Of a stretch of DNA of 64,000 nucleotides, positions 51,821 to 59,419 are shown one piece after another (position 1 is the first letter of the stretch; every line of letters begins with the position of its first letter). The notes beneath the pieces are model-generated. The model was not told the DNA's origin. It was given only the letters and a program-made list of their open reading frames with translations, and did no database searches. The translations under genes and the position numbers were made by a program. Location of the stretch: positions 62,001 to 126,000 of the forward strand of contig NZ_CP031933.2 of assembly GCF_003606365.2 (NCBI RefSeq), in the 5' to 3' direction. The stretch comes from Companilactobacillus zhachilii (GTDB taxonomy: Bacteria > Bacillota > Bacilli > Lactobacillales > Lactobacillaceae).

Positions 51821-52656
51821 TGAAAAAATTAGTTAAACTTTTAGTGCTATTATCTTTATTTCCAGCAACAACTGCCGTGACAACGCAAAGTCAGGCAGCT
51901 ACTAAGAGTAATGTTAGAACTGAATATGTAAAGAATTATTCTTATCAAAAGAAGACTAAGAAATTAGTTGCTAAAAATAAGAAATTAAAAAAATCAATTG
52001 CTAAATTACAACAAGAAATTGCTGATAAACAAAAAGCGGTTGATCAACATGAAAATAAACCTACACAAACTGCCGATAATACTGATTTAGCTAATATGGA
52101 TTATAATGGAACTCAAGAAATTGTGGTTAATAACAATAATCCTAAGTTTTCTAATGAGGATTTAAGTACAGCTAAAGGTGCTTGGCAACAATATGGCGAC
52201 CTAGATAATCTTAACCGAGTCACAGCTGCTAATGCATTATTGAACGTTTCATTGATGCCAACAGCTAAACGGGAGCCATTGCATTGGAATCCAACTGGCT
52301 GGCATAATAAGCGTATTAATGGTGGTTGGTTGTACAATCGTAGTCATTTGATTGGTTATCAACTGACTGGTCAAAATAATAATCCTAAGAATTTGATGAC
52401 AGGAACACGCTCATTGAATAGTCCTGAGATGTTAGCTCATGAAATGGATATTGCTTATTACTTGAAACAAAGCAGTTCAAATTATATTAGATATCGAGTT
52501 ACACCAATTTTCCGTGGGGATGAGTTGTTACCTCGTGGTGTTCAAATGGAAGCTCAATCAATTGGGAGTAATTCAGTTCACTTCAATGTTTATATTTTCA
52601 ATGTGCAAAATGGTGTAACGTTGAATTATAACGATGGTACAAGCCAAATAGGGTAA
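51820..52656 (+). CDS. DNA/RNA non-specific endonuclease (EndA-like), secreted
   Basis: 278 residues. Signal peptide (to about QSQA, residue 26), a Lys-rich coiled coil (40-70), then the beta-beta-alpha metal nuclease domain with YNRSHLIGYQLTGQNNNPKNLMTGTRSLN. The usual DRGH active-site motif reads NRSH here, a form I believe is common in lactobacilli. Likely a cell-surface nuclease for DNA uptake or nutrition. Co-translated with the membrane protein upstream. Confidence 0.85.
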   Translation: MKKLVKLLVLLSLFPATTAVTTQSQAATKSNVRTEYVKNYSYQKKTKKLVAKNKKLKKSIAKLQQEIADKQKAVDQHENKPTQTADNTDLANMDYNGTQEIVVNNNNPKFSNEDLSTAKGAWQQYGDLDNLNRVTAANALLNVSLMPTAKREPLHWNPTGWHNKRINGGWLYNRSHLIGYQLTGQNNNPKNLMTGTRSLNSPEMLAHEMDIAYYLKQSSSNYIRYRVTPIFRGDELLPRGVQMEAQSIGSNSVHFNVYIFNVQNGVTLNYNDGTSQIG

Positions 52657-52685
52657 AAAAAAGACGATCATTGATCGTCTTTTTC
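52655..52685. terminator. Bidirectional terminator
   Basis: AAAAAAAAGACGATCA/TGATCGTCTTTTT perfect stem between convergent nuclease and MerR genes. Confidence 0.85.
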
Positions 52686-53086
52686 TATGTGCTAAATCTA
52701 CGTGCAGCGCTTAAACTGTCCGTTTTTTGACCCTTAATAATCTTCTCTTCAAGTTCAATTTTGCTTTCCAAACGTTGCAGCCGTTCGGAAGACTCGTCAA
52801 CATCTTGTTGAGCCTTTTCATATTGATTCAAAAGCATCTCATGACGCTTTCTCAATGCTGCTGGACCAGTTTGTTGGCTTAACTGAATATAGGTTTGAAT
52901 TTCAGAAAGTGAGGAACCAAGTTCCCGCTGAAATTTGATTCCCTCGAGCCATAAAACAGCTTCACCATCAAAAATTCTTTCACCATCGACATCGCGCCGC
53001 AAAGAAGGCACCATACTTAAGTCACAGTAATAACGAATAGTAGGGACAGTCAAGCCAACTTTTTTACTTACCTCAGAAATTTTCAA
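52685..53086 (-). CDS. MerR-family transcriptional regulator
   Basis: 133 residues. N-terminal HTH (MKISEVSKKVGLTVPTIRYYCDLSMVPSLRRD) and a long coiled-coil dimerisation helix (about 75-120). No cysteines for metal binding are seen at the C-terminus, so it is of the AdhR-like organic or stress-sensing kind. Start TTG with GGATGTGATC upstream. Target unknown. Confidence 0.8.
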   Translation of the reverse strand: MKISEVSKKVGLTVPTIRYYCDLSMVPSLRRDVDGERIFDGEAVLWLEGIKFQRELGSSLSEIQTYIQLSQQTGPAALRKRHEMLLNQYEKAQQDVDESSERLQRLESKIELEEKIIKGQKTDSLSAARRFST

Positions 53087-53243
53087 GAGTGATCACATCC
53101 TTTACCATGAGTATTTTTTTATCAAAATAAAGGATAGCATGTTTTTTCACAAGTAAAGGTTACAAAACGCTGTAAGTACTTGAGGAAAAATGGATTAGCC
53201 GTGTGTAAGTAAGGAAGTGCTAGATAGTAAAATACGGAATGTA

Positions 53244-53280
53244 CAAAAAAGCGGACAATCACTGTGATTATCCGCTTTTG
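53244..53280 (-). terminator. Intrinsic terminator
   Basis: GCGGACAATCAC/GTGATTATCCGC stem with A run to the left, so T run on the minus strand. Confidence 0.75.
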
Positions 53281-53598
53281 TTATTTCTCTTTAGACTTGC
53301 TAGTTGCTTTTTTATAGATTGAATTAATGATAAAGGCTATTACAACTATCATAAATACAAAAGTAACAACGGTATTTATATAGCCCAGATTAGCCGGTAA
53401 TGTGACAAAATTCATTAAGGTAATGTAAACGCAGTAAATAGCGATAAATGTTAAAAGAATCGTATCAGCAGTCCAAACCTTATCTTTGTCACGATGTGAG
53501 TATTTTGAAATCATATAGATAATGTAAATAACAATTAAAAGCACCGCAACCATTGATGTAATGGCATTTCGGGCTAGTTCAAAGTTAGCAGGTACCAT
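53281..53598 (-). CDS. Membrane protein with three helices, unknown function
   Basis: 105 residues (MVPANFELARNAITSMVAVLLIVIYIIYMI...). Hydrophobic segments lie at about 15-32, 48-64 and 74-93, with a charged Lys-rich tail. GGGGGTAAAACTAC precedes the ATG. I do not recognise the family. Palindromic copy 11 lies directly upstream. Confidence 0.6.
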   Translation of the reverse strand: MVPANFELARNAITSMVAVLLIVIYIIYMISKYSHRDKDKVWTADTILLTFIAIYCVYITLMNFVTLPANLGYINTVVTFVFMIVVIAFIINSIYKKATSKSKEK

Positions 53599-53644
53599 GT
53601 AGTTTTACCCCCAGATAAAATGTCTAAATAAGTGTTTTTGTTTT

Positions 53645-53824
53645 TGCCGTCTCCAGAGCTGAGAAATGATTGCTTGCTGTGCGGACTGGCCTGAGCCAAG
53701 GTCTCAGACCTCGGTTTGAAGCCTTGCAAGTGCGGCAAGTCTCCAAACACGCCCGGTGGTGTAATTGCTAAAGCAATAACGCCACTTTCACAGCAAGTAA
53801 TCATTTCTCAGCTCTTCCGACTAT
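53645..53824 (+). repeat. Palindromic element copy 11 (A-B-C orientation)
   Basis: Starts TGCCGTCTCCAGAGC and ends GCTCTTCCGACTA. Outer arms pair GAGCTGAGAAATGATTGCTTGCTGTG with CACAGCAAGTAATCATTTCTCAGCTC. Hairpin A is GGCCTGAG/CTCAGaCC, B GTTTGAAGcCTTGC/GCAAGtCTCCAAAC, C ATTGCT/AGCAAT inside GTGG..CCAC. Inverted pair with copy 12. Confidence 0.93.
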
Positions 53825-53912
53825 TTTGTTGGTTAGATTGATGTTGATTGGTATAGGGTTTTTAAATAAGAATTTAATTCCCAATACTAAATATATTATC
53901 ATATCAAAATAC

Positions 53913-54085
53913 ACTAGCCGGAGGGAACAAGAAAATTGGGCAGCAGTGCAGGTGGCGTTAGGGCTTTAGCCCTTACACCACAGGACGAGTTTTGAGACTT
54001 GCTTGCAAGGCTCAAAATCGAGACTGGAGACCTTGGCTCCAGTCGGTCCCCACAGCAGCCTAATTTTCTTGTTCCCGGAGGCGGA
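53913..54085 (-). repeat. Palindromic element copy 12 (C-B-A orientation)
   Basis: Starts CTAGCCGGAGGGAACAAG and ends CTTGTTCCCGGAGGCGGA. Hairpin C is GTGGCGTTAGGGCT/AGCCCTTACACCAC, B TTTTGAGaCTTGC/GCAAGgCTCAAAA, A GACTGGAG/CTCCAGTC. Its CTAG end faces that of copy 11 across 88 bp. Confidence 0.93.
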
Positions 54086-54090
54086 ATACA

Positions 54091-54148
54091 AAAACTGGCT
54101 TCTCCTGAACAAAAAAGTTTGTCCAAGAAAACCCAGTTTATTCAAAGT
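54091..54148 (-). terminator. Probable terminator of lacD
   Basis: On the minus strand AAACTGGgTTtTC and GAgAAgCCAGTTT pair around an inner hairpin, followed by TTTTTG. Confidence 0.6.
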
Positions 54149-54170
54149 GCGTAATTTTTAAAGTTTTAAA

Positions 54171-55166
54171 TTAGTCTTTTGAAACTTTGTCTTTCCATGA
54201 AGTTGCAGTTTCAGCAAGAACTTCGTTTAATTCTTCGATGTTCTTCTTACCTTGATCGTTCATCCACTTCTTACCAGCTTCTTCACCATCTTTAGCGAAT
54301 GGTTCGATGGCACCTCTCCATGTGGCACGTCCACATAGAACACCATTGAACTTAGCACCAGCATCTTTAGCTAGGTGTAATTCATCTCTGAAGGCTTGTG
54401 CTGAAACACCGGCACTCAAGAAGATGTATGGCAAGTTTGTAGCATCACTTTGTTCCTTGAAGTACTTGATAGCTTCATCCTTTGTGTAAACAACAGGGTT
54501 GTCGCCGTTAAATCCTTCAACGTAATCAAGGTTAATAGGAACTTCAACCTTCAAAACATCAATGTGATATTGTGGCTTTGAGAATTCTTTCATAGCTTCG
54601 ATAACCTTGTGTGGCTTTACCTTAGCATATTCGGCACTCTTAACGTCACCGATTGAGTCATCGTATGTAACCAATTCAACGAAGAATGGGATATCTTCGG
54701 CAACACATTCGTCACCAACTCTTTCTACGAAGGCTTCCTTTTGGTCAATGATTGATTTATCTTCATCTGGATCGATGTAAAGCAAGAACTTGATTGAGTC
54801 GGCTCCGGCTTCCTTCAAACGACGTACTGACCATACTGAGATCAAATCAGGTAATCTACCTGGTTCTGTAGCATCGTAACCAGTCTTTTCGTATGAAACT
54901 AATAGACCTGAACCTTCAGCTCTAACTTTTGAAGCTGGAAGACCATATTCTGGGTCCAATAGGATTGCTGAAGCGTAAGGTGTCAATTCTTTAGAAATCG
55001 CTTTCTTGAATTCGACAATATCTTCCTCATTAGCTGGCTTGTTTGCGGCTGCGGCTAACATTTTCTTTAGTGAACCACGTTGGTCAATAGCAAGAGCTGC
55101 AATAACTCCGTTCTTGTCAGACATTTTTTCTAGTGCTGCGTACTTTTTTGGTGTTGTCATATACAT
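54171..55166 (-). CDS. lacD: Tagatose 1,6-bisphosphate aldolase LacD
   Basis: 331 residues, class I LacD family. LAIDQRGSLKKMLA near the start, LLDPEYGLPA, PFFVELVTYDD and IFLSAGVSAQAF late in the protein are conserved. It cleaves tagatose-1,6-bisphosphate to dihydroxyacetone phosphate and glyceraldehyde-3-phosphate, the last step of the tagatose pathway. GGAGG upstream; a second ATG two codons in is also possible. Last gene of the lacRABCD run. Confidence 0.94.
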   Translation of the reverse strand: MYMTTPKKYAALEKMSDKNGVIAALAIDQRGSLKKMLAAAANKPANEEDIVEFKKAISKELTPYASAILLDPEYGLPASKVRAEGSGLLVSYEKTGYDATEPGRLPDLISVWSVRRLKEAGADSIKFLLYIDPDEDKSIIDQKEAFVERVGDECVAEDIPFFVELVTYDDSIGDVKSAEYAKVKPHKVIEAMKEFSKPQYHIDVLKVEVPINLDYVEGFNGDNPVVYTKDEAIKYFKEQSDATNLPYIFLSAGVSAQAFRDELHLAKDAGAKFNGVLCGRATWRGAIEPFAKDGEEAGKKWMNDQGKKNIEELNEVLAETATSWKDKVSKD

Positions 55167-55193
55167 TCATTCCTCCGAATAATAAATTAAACA

Positions 55194-56138
55194 TTAGTAC
55201 TTAACTATGTCTACCTGTTCAAAATAATCTTTATATTGGCTAATGTCAATATTTCCAGTCTTTTCCTGTAAAGTATTTAGGATACCGACTGTCATAGCTC
55301 TTTTCATAATATCTTCTGGTTTTTCATCTTTAACCAAACCTGCAGCTAAACCAGCTACAGTGGAATCACCTGATCCAACAGGGTTAACGGCGTGAATTTT
55401 TGGAATATTTACTTTGAAGAAGTTATTTTGGTATTTAACGAATGCGCCCTGTGAACCTAGTGAAACTACAACCCAAGGAATACCTTTGAAGATTTCCTCA
55501 GTTGCTAATTTATCCTTCAAGTCGTTCAAATCGCTAACTTTTTTACCAATTAATTGAGCGATTTCGTCTTGATTAGGTTTGATCATAAATGGCTTAACGT
55601 CGCTTTCTAGAGCTAAACGCAATGCTTCATTTGAACTGTCTAAAATAACAGGGACATTGTGTTTGGCAGCTACGTTGACCATCTTAGAATAAAGTCCCGT
55701 TGAGAGACCTTGTGGCAAACTACCAGAGATAGTTACTAATTTGAAACTACTTACTTGATTATCGAAATGTTCTAGAAAAGCAATTTCGTCATCTTTTGAA
55801 AGGATAGGACCTGCTTCAAGGATCTCAGTTTGGTCACCATTGTCGTGTAAAATAGCGATACAGTTCCGAGATTCTTGACTAATTTTCATGAAAGCGTGAT
55901 CGATGTCATTTTCATCAAGTTGGTTTGTGATAAATTGGCCAATTGTTCCACCAATAATACCTGAAGCTGTGACGTCAACGCCGAGTTGCTTGAGAACCCT
56001 TGTAACGTTTAATCCCTTACCACCAGCTGTCTTGGAAACATCCTTTACACGATTGACTGTATCAATATTTAGATGTTCTAGTGGATATGAGATATCAACT
56101 GAAGGATTCATGGTGATTGTTAAAACTGAATTACTCAT
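55194..56138 (-). CDS. lacC: Tagatose-6-phosphate kinase LacC
   Basis: 314 residues, PfkB family. Signatures are TMNPSVDISYPLEHL, AGGKGLNVTRVLKQLG (PfkB motif 1) and VGSGDSTVAGLAAGL (motif 2, catalytic Asp). It phosphorylates tagatose-6-P at C1 with ATP. 1-phosphofructokinase has the same motifs; the neighbours lacAB and lacD decide for LacC. 27 bp upstream of lacD. Confidence 0.9.
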   Translation of the reverse strand: MSNSVLTITMNPSVDISYPLEHLNIDTVNRVKDVSKTAGGKGLNVTRVLKQLGVDVTASGIIGGTIGQFITNQLDENDIDHAFMKISQESRNCIAILHDNGDQTEILEAGPILSKDDEIAFLEHFDNQVSSFKLVTISGSLPQGLSTGLYSKMVNVAAKHNVPVILDSSNEALRLALESDVKPFMIKPNQDEIAQLIGKKVSDLNDLKDKLATEEIFKGIPWVVVSLGSQGAFVKYQNNFFKVNIPKIHAVNPVGSGDSTVAGLAAGLVKDEKPEDIMKRAMTVGILNTLQEKTGNIDISQYKDYFEQVDIVKY

Positions 56139-56192
56139 TGTGCGGACCCCTTTATTAAATTTAAAATAGTCTGTTTTAGGCCATTAAAAATG

Positions 56193-56286
56193 GGTTCTAC
56201 GAAATAAAACCTCTCAGAGTTAGTCCAGCTTCATGCACTGTACAAAATTGTTCAGTGCATGAAGCCGGGCTAACTTTTTCATTTCA
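56193..56286. repeat. Palindromic hairpin with terminator-like tail in the lac operon
   Basis: Outer arms GGGtTCTAcGAAAT/ATTTCaTATAGCCC; inner stem GTTAG..AGCTTCATGCACTG/CAGTGCATGAAGC..CTAAC around TACAAAATTGTT, then TTTTTC on the plus strand. Unrelated in sequence to the main element family. Between lacB and lacC. Confidence 0.7.
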
Positions 56287-56349
56287 TATAGCCCTTGATG
56301 AGTTACACAATGGCAGCTCATTTTTTACTTTTTAATATCTTTTTTGATT

Positions 56350-56535
56350 GGAAGGTTAGAGTTTGTGTAGGCTGTGGTTTTTAGACCATAGGACTGCAAC
56401 AGCTCTAAAACGAGCTCCGACAGGGCAACTCCTTCCGCTTTTCATAGGACTGTAAATCGCACACAAAAGCGGTGTGCAATTCACAGTCCTACGAAAATGC
56501 TCGGGAGCTGGGCGCCCTGTCTCCGCTCTCTAGTT
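56350..56535. repeat. Second large palindrome between lacB and lacC
   Basis: Nested pairs: GACAGGGC/GCCCTGTC outside; AGGACTGTAAAT..GCACAC with GTGTGC..ATTCACAGTCCT inside. A further AGGACTG copy precedes. It ends 5'-CGCTCTCTAG, with the CTAG seen at ends of the main family, but A/B/C hairpins are absent. Likely a different mobile palindrome or an RNA processing site in the polycistronic message. Confidence 0.65.
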
Positions 56536-56536
56536 T

Positions 56537-57052
56537 TTAGTCATGGTAGAATCCTTCGTCCCATAGCTTCATTTCATGGTCATAGAAGTGTGGATTGTCA
56601 TGTTGTTCTGGGTTGTCTTTAGATTCAACGGCATCAATCTTCTTAACTAGATCGTCGTCTTCACCTAGATAATCAGCAGCAAGGAATGTCTTAACGATTT
56701 CTTCAGCTAGATGTTCACCGACAACGGCACCACCGAAACTGATAACATTTGCATTCAAGTGTTCTTTAGCATATTTAGCTGTTGTTGTATCAGCAACTAG
56801 GGCAGCACGAACGCCTTGGTTCTTGTCTGCAGCTGTTGAAATACCAACACCTGTACCACAAAGTACAACACCATAGTCAGCTTTGCCGTCACGAACAAGG
56901 TTAGCTACACGTAAGCCGTAAATAGGGTAGTGAGTTCTTGTGTGGTCGTATGTACCAACATCAATAACCTTGTGGCCCATAGCCTTTAACATTTCTGAAA
57001 TCTTGATTTTAGTATCTGTAACAATATGGTCGTTTCCTAATGCAATAATCAT
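56537..57052 (-). CDS. lacB: Galactose-6-phosphate isomerase subunit LacB
   Basis: 171 residues, RpiB/LacAB fold. Start [22 protein letters not shown], then [23 protein letters not shown] with the active-site Cys and the NANVISFGG stretch. With LacA it converts galactose-6-P to tagatose-6-P. GGAGGG ribosome binding site, 20 bp after lacA. The two palindromes follow its stop. Confidence 0.94.
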   Translation of the reverse strand: MIIALGNDHIVTDTKIKISEMLKAMGHKVIDVGTYDHTRTHYPIYGLRVANLVRDGKADYGVVLCGTGVGISTAADKNQGVRAALVADTTTAKYAKEHLNANVISFGGAVVGEHLAEEIVKTFLAADYLGEDDDLVKKIDAVESKDNPEQHDNPHFYDHEMKLWDEGFYHD

Positions 57053-57072
57053 AAATTAATTCCCTCCTACTA

Positions 57073-57507
57073 TTAATATAGTTTTTCCAACATGTCCAAA
57101 CGGATTTGGTGACGTCCACCAGCGTAGTTAACACCTAAGTATTCATCAACGATTGATTCAGCACGCTTCTTACCAACGATGCCTGCACCAATAGCGATTG
57201 ACTTAGCACCATTGTGTTGTGTTGTCATGTGAGCTGTGTTTTCTTCAGTAACGTTAGCTGTTACCATGCCATGGATCTTGTTACTTGCCATAGCTGAACC
57301 TGTACCATATTCATCAAACATAATTCCACGGTCTGTCTTACCATCAAGAACAGCGTGTGCAACGGCAGTTGATGAATCAACGAAGTCAGCAGCTGGTTCT
57401 TCTGAAAGGTCAACGATTTCGTAATCTTTGCCTTCATTTTCAAGATAACTCTTGATGTAATTCTTTAATTCAAATCCTGCTTTATCTGAAGCTAATGCGA
57501 TTTTCAT
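57073..57507 (-). CDS. lacA: Galactose-6-phosphate isomerase subunit LacA
   Basis: 144 residues, the smaller subunit: MKIALASDKAGFELKNYIKSYL, MFDEYGTGSAMASNKIHGMVTANV and GAKSIAIGAGIVG. The active-site Cys of RpiB is missing, as normal for LacA. GGAGGG ribosome binding site. It lies between lacR and lacB in one transcript. Confidence 0.94.
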   Translation of the reverse strand: MKIALASDKAGFELKNYIKSYLENEGKDYEIVDLSEEPAADFVDSSTAVAHAVLDGKTDRGIMFDEYGTGSAMASNKIHGMVTANVTEENTAHMTTQHNGAKSIAIGAGIVGKKRAESIVDEYLGVNYAGGRHQIRLDMLEKLY

Positions 57508-57523
57508 AAAATAATCCCTCCAA

Positions 57524-58288
57524 TTATTTGGTAATAAGTCTTACATATTGCTGGTAGTAATCCATTGTTTCTTTTGAAGTGCTCTTGTTAGTAACTAGAT
57601 AATCTACATCGTCTAAACTATAGAAAGTATAGAAATCATTACGATTCAACTTATATTTGTCAGTCACGATGTATTTTGTCTGAGAGTTATTTAAAGCAAC
57701 GCTTTGAATCCGACCTTCTTCAGTGTTGGCAGTCATAATTTGTGAATTTTGAATACCATTGACACCGACGAATGCTTTGTCAAATTTCAATCCACTCACA
57801 GCATTGCTTGCCAAAGCACCAATTAATGTTCCTGAACGGCTACGATAAATTCCACCTGCTAAAATCAATTCACAGTTAAGATCTGAATTTTTAAAGCTTT
57901 CAAAGACAGGAATACTAATTGTCACGACTCTCAAAGAATTAATGTCTTTATTAATATTCTGAGCAATCAATTCAAGCGTTGTTCCTGGACCGATAAAGAT
58001 AGTATCAAAATTATCAATTTGGTTAGCTGCCAGTTTAGCTATTTCTTGTTTTTCTTTGATATGAACCTGACGTTTTTCCACATGTGAAGCTTCCTCTAAT
58101 GGAGAAACGCTAACTTTTTGGGCTCCACCGTGAATCCTGATCAACTTGCCAGATTCTGACAATTCCTCAAGATCACGACGGATGGTCATATCAGAACAAT
58201 TCAATAATGTAGTTAAATCGTTAACAGTAACGATATCGTTCTTATCTAATTCCGATAGTATCTTTAGAAAGCGTTCTTTCTTTAACAA
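57524..58288 (-). CDS. lacR: DeoR-family repressor LacR
   Basis: 254 residues. HTH (LNCSDMTIRRDLEELSESGKLIRIHGGA) at 28-55, then a sugar-phosphate sensing domain (FIGPGTTLELIAQNI, VTISIPVFESF). LacR-type repressors respond to tagatose-6-P and control tagatose-pathway operons. Start TTG after AGGTGATC. Two GTTTACTATTGTTC boxes in the divergent region with gatABC are its likely operators, so it would repress both directions. Confidence 0.9.
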   Translation of the reverse strand: MLKKERFLKILSELDKNDIVTVNDLTTLLNCSDMTIRRDLEELSESGKLIRIHGGAQKVSVSPLEEASHVEKRQVHIKEKQEIAKLAANQIDNFDTIFIGPGTTLELIAQNINKDINSLRVVTISIPVFESFKNSDLNCELILAGGIYRSRSGTLIGALASNAVSGLKFDKAFVGVNGIQNSQIMTANTEEGRIQSVALNNSQTKYIVTDKYKLNRNDFYTFYSLDDVDYLVTNKSTSKETMDYYQQYVRLITK

Positions 58289-58304
58289 AAGATCACCTCT
58301 TTTT

Positions 58305-58358
58305 GTTTACTATTGTTCGTTACAAACATAATTTAGCATCTACATGTTCACTTGTCAA
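58305..58358 (-). promoter_or_regulatory. lacR promoter with operator box
   Basis: Minus strand TTGACA (58353-58358), 17 bp, TAATTT-like TAAATT (58330-58335). The box GTTTACTATTGTTC (58305-58318) with ACAAACA beside it lies just downstream of the -10, a repressor position. Confidence 0.7.
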
Positions 58359-58387
58359 TTGTTTTTGGGAGTTATTGTTCATTTATT

Positions 58388-58401
58388 TGAAAGTGCTTTC
58401 T
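58388..58401. promoter_or_regulatory. cre-like CcpA site
   Basis: TGAAAGTGCTTTCT, a dyad GAAAG/CTTTC close to the cre consensus, between lacR and gatA. Confidence 0.55.
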
Positions 58402-58482
58402 TTATTAATAAAGCAAATAATATATTGGTACATGCTCTAATATAGGAAAAACATATCTGGTCTTATATTTTTATATTTAGTA

Positions 58483-58516
58483 TTGACATATTTTGTGCAA
58501 GCGTTTACTATTGTTC
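58483..58516 (+). promoter_or_regulatory. gatABC promoter with cre and LacR operator
   Basis: TTGACA (58483-58488), 17 bp, TACTAT (58506-58511). A cre site TGCAAGCGTTTACT (58496-58509) and the second GTTTACTATTGTTC box (58503-58516) overlap the -10. Both glucose repression and LacR control can act here. Confidence 0.75.
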
Positions 58517-58556
58517 TTGTAAACAAAAACAAACAAACGGGTAGGTGATGGTGTTA

Positions 58557-59069
58557 ATGGGTGAATTAGCTACTGATCAACTATTTAGCGAAAACGAAGT
58601 TTATATCTCAAAAGCTTCGACACAAGAGGAAGTGTTTCGCGAAATAGCTGATTCTTTATTAAAGAAGGACCTTGTAACTAAGGACTTCATTAACAATTTA
58701 TTGGAACGTGAGCAAAACTATCCAACTGGAATTGACATGTCAGTCGTATCACCAAAGATACCAAACATTGCCATTCCACATACGGAGAGCGAATTCGTTA
58801 AGGCTCGAATGATTGTTCCGATTAAATTGGACAAAGAAATTTCTTTCCATAATATGATTGATCCATCGAAAGAATTTCCAGTGAAGTTTTTGTTCATGAT
58901 TTTAAACAATGATCCAGAAGGTCAATCAAACATTTTGGCTCAAATCATGGACTTCATGGCTCGTACTTCTGAAAACGAGCTTGTACCATTCTTCAAGAGT
59001 GAGGATCCTAAAGAAATCTATTCATTCTTGAACAGAAAATTTACTAAGTATGCAAAGAGTAATGAATAA
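58557..59069 (+). CDS. gatA: Galactitol/galactose-type PTS EIIA
   Basis: 170 residues of the PTS_EIIA_2 (fructose/mannitol/galactitol) type with the phosphorylated His in NIAIPHTE. Start placed at the ATG nine bases after AGGTGATG; earlier GTG/ATG codons at 58545-58551 overlap that site. First gene of gatABC. It passes phosphate from HPr to GatB. Confidence 0.88.
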   Translation: MGELATDQLFSENEVYISKASTQEEVFREIADSLLKKDLVTKDFINNLLEREQNYPTGIDMSVVSPKIPNIAIPHTESEFVKARMIVPIKLDKEISFHNMIDPSKEFPVKFLFMILNNDPEGQSNILAQIMDFMARTSENELVPFFKSEDPKEIYSFLNRKFTKYAKSNE

Positions 59070-59084
59070 AGGAGAGTGTAAATT

Positions 59085-59390
59085 ATGTTTAAAATTTTAG
59101 CTGCTTGTGGTGCCGGAGTTAACTCAAGTCACCAAATCAAAGACGCTTTGGAAACAGAAATGAAGAACCGTGGATATGACGTTCAAGCCGATGCCGTTAT
59201 GGTTAAGGATATTACAGAAGATATGTTAAAAGACTACGATCTATTCACACCAATCGCTGCCACAGATCTTGGATTTACACCAAGTTGCCCAGTTATTGAT
59301 GCTGGTCCTATCCTATATAGAATGCCTGCTATGGCCAAACCTGTTTATGACCAAGTAGAACAAGCTATTAAGGACAGTGGCAAGGCATAA
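59085..59390 (+). CDS. gatB: Galactitol/galactose-type PTS EIIB
   Basis: 101 residues, lactose/cellobiose/galactitol-type EIIB fold: KILAACGAGVNSSHQIK with the phosphorylated Cys9 at the P-loop-like turn. AGGAGAG ribosome binding site, 15 bp after gatA. It phosphorylates the sugar carried by GatC. Confidence 0.92.
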   Translation: MFKILAACGAGVNSSHQIKDALETEMKNRGYDVQADAVMVKDITEDMLKDYDLFTPIAATDLGFTPSCPVIDAGPILYRMPAMAKPVYDQVEQAIKDSGKA

Positions 59391-59419
59391 AAAAACGCTT
59401 CATCTAGGGGGAAACGGAA

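Noticed and set aside
52330..52420. NRSH in place of DRGH in the nuclease as a dead active site
   Set aside because: The catalytic His and the Asn-rich helix are kept, and I believe this variant is usual among lactobacillar relatives.
53905..54095. Target-site duplication around palindromic copy 12 (AATACA on both sides)
   Set aside because: Short, AT-rich and not repeated at the other copies I checked; chance cannot be excluded.
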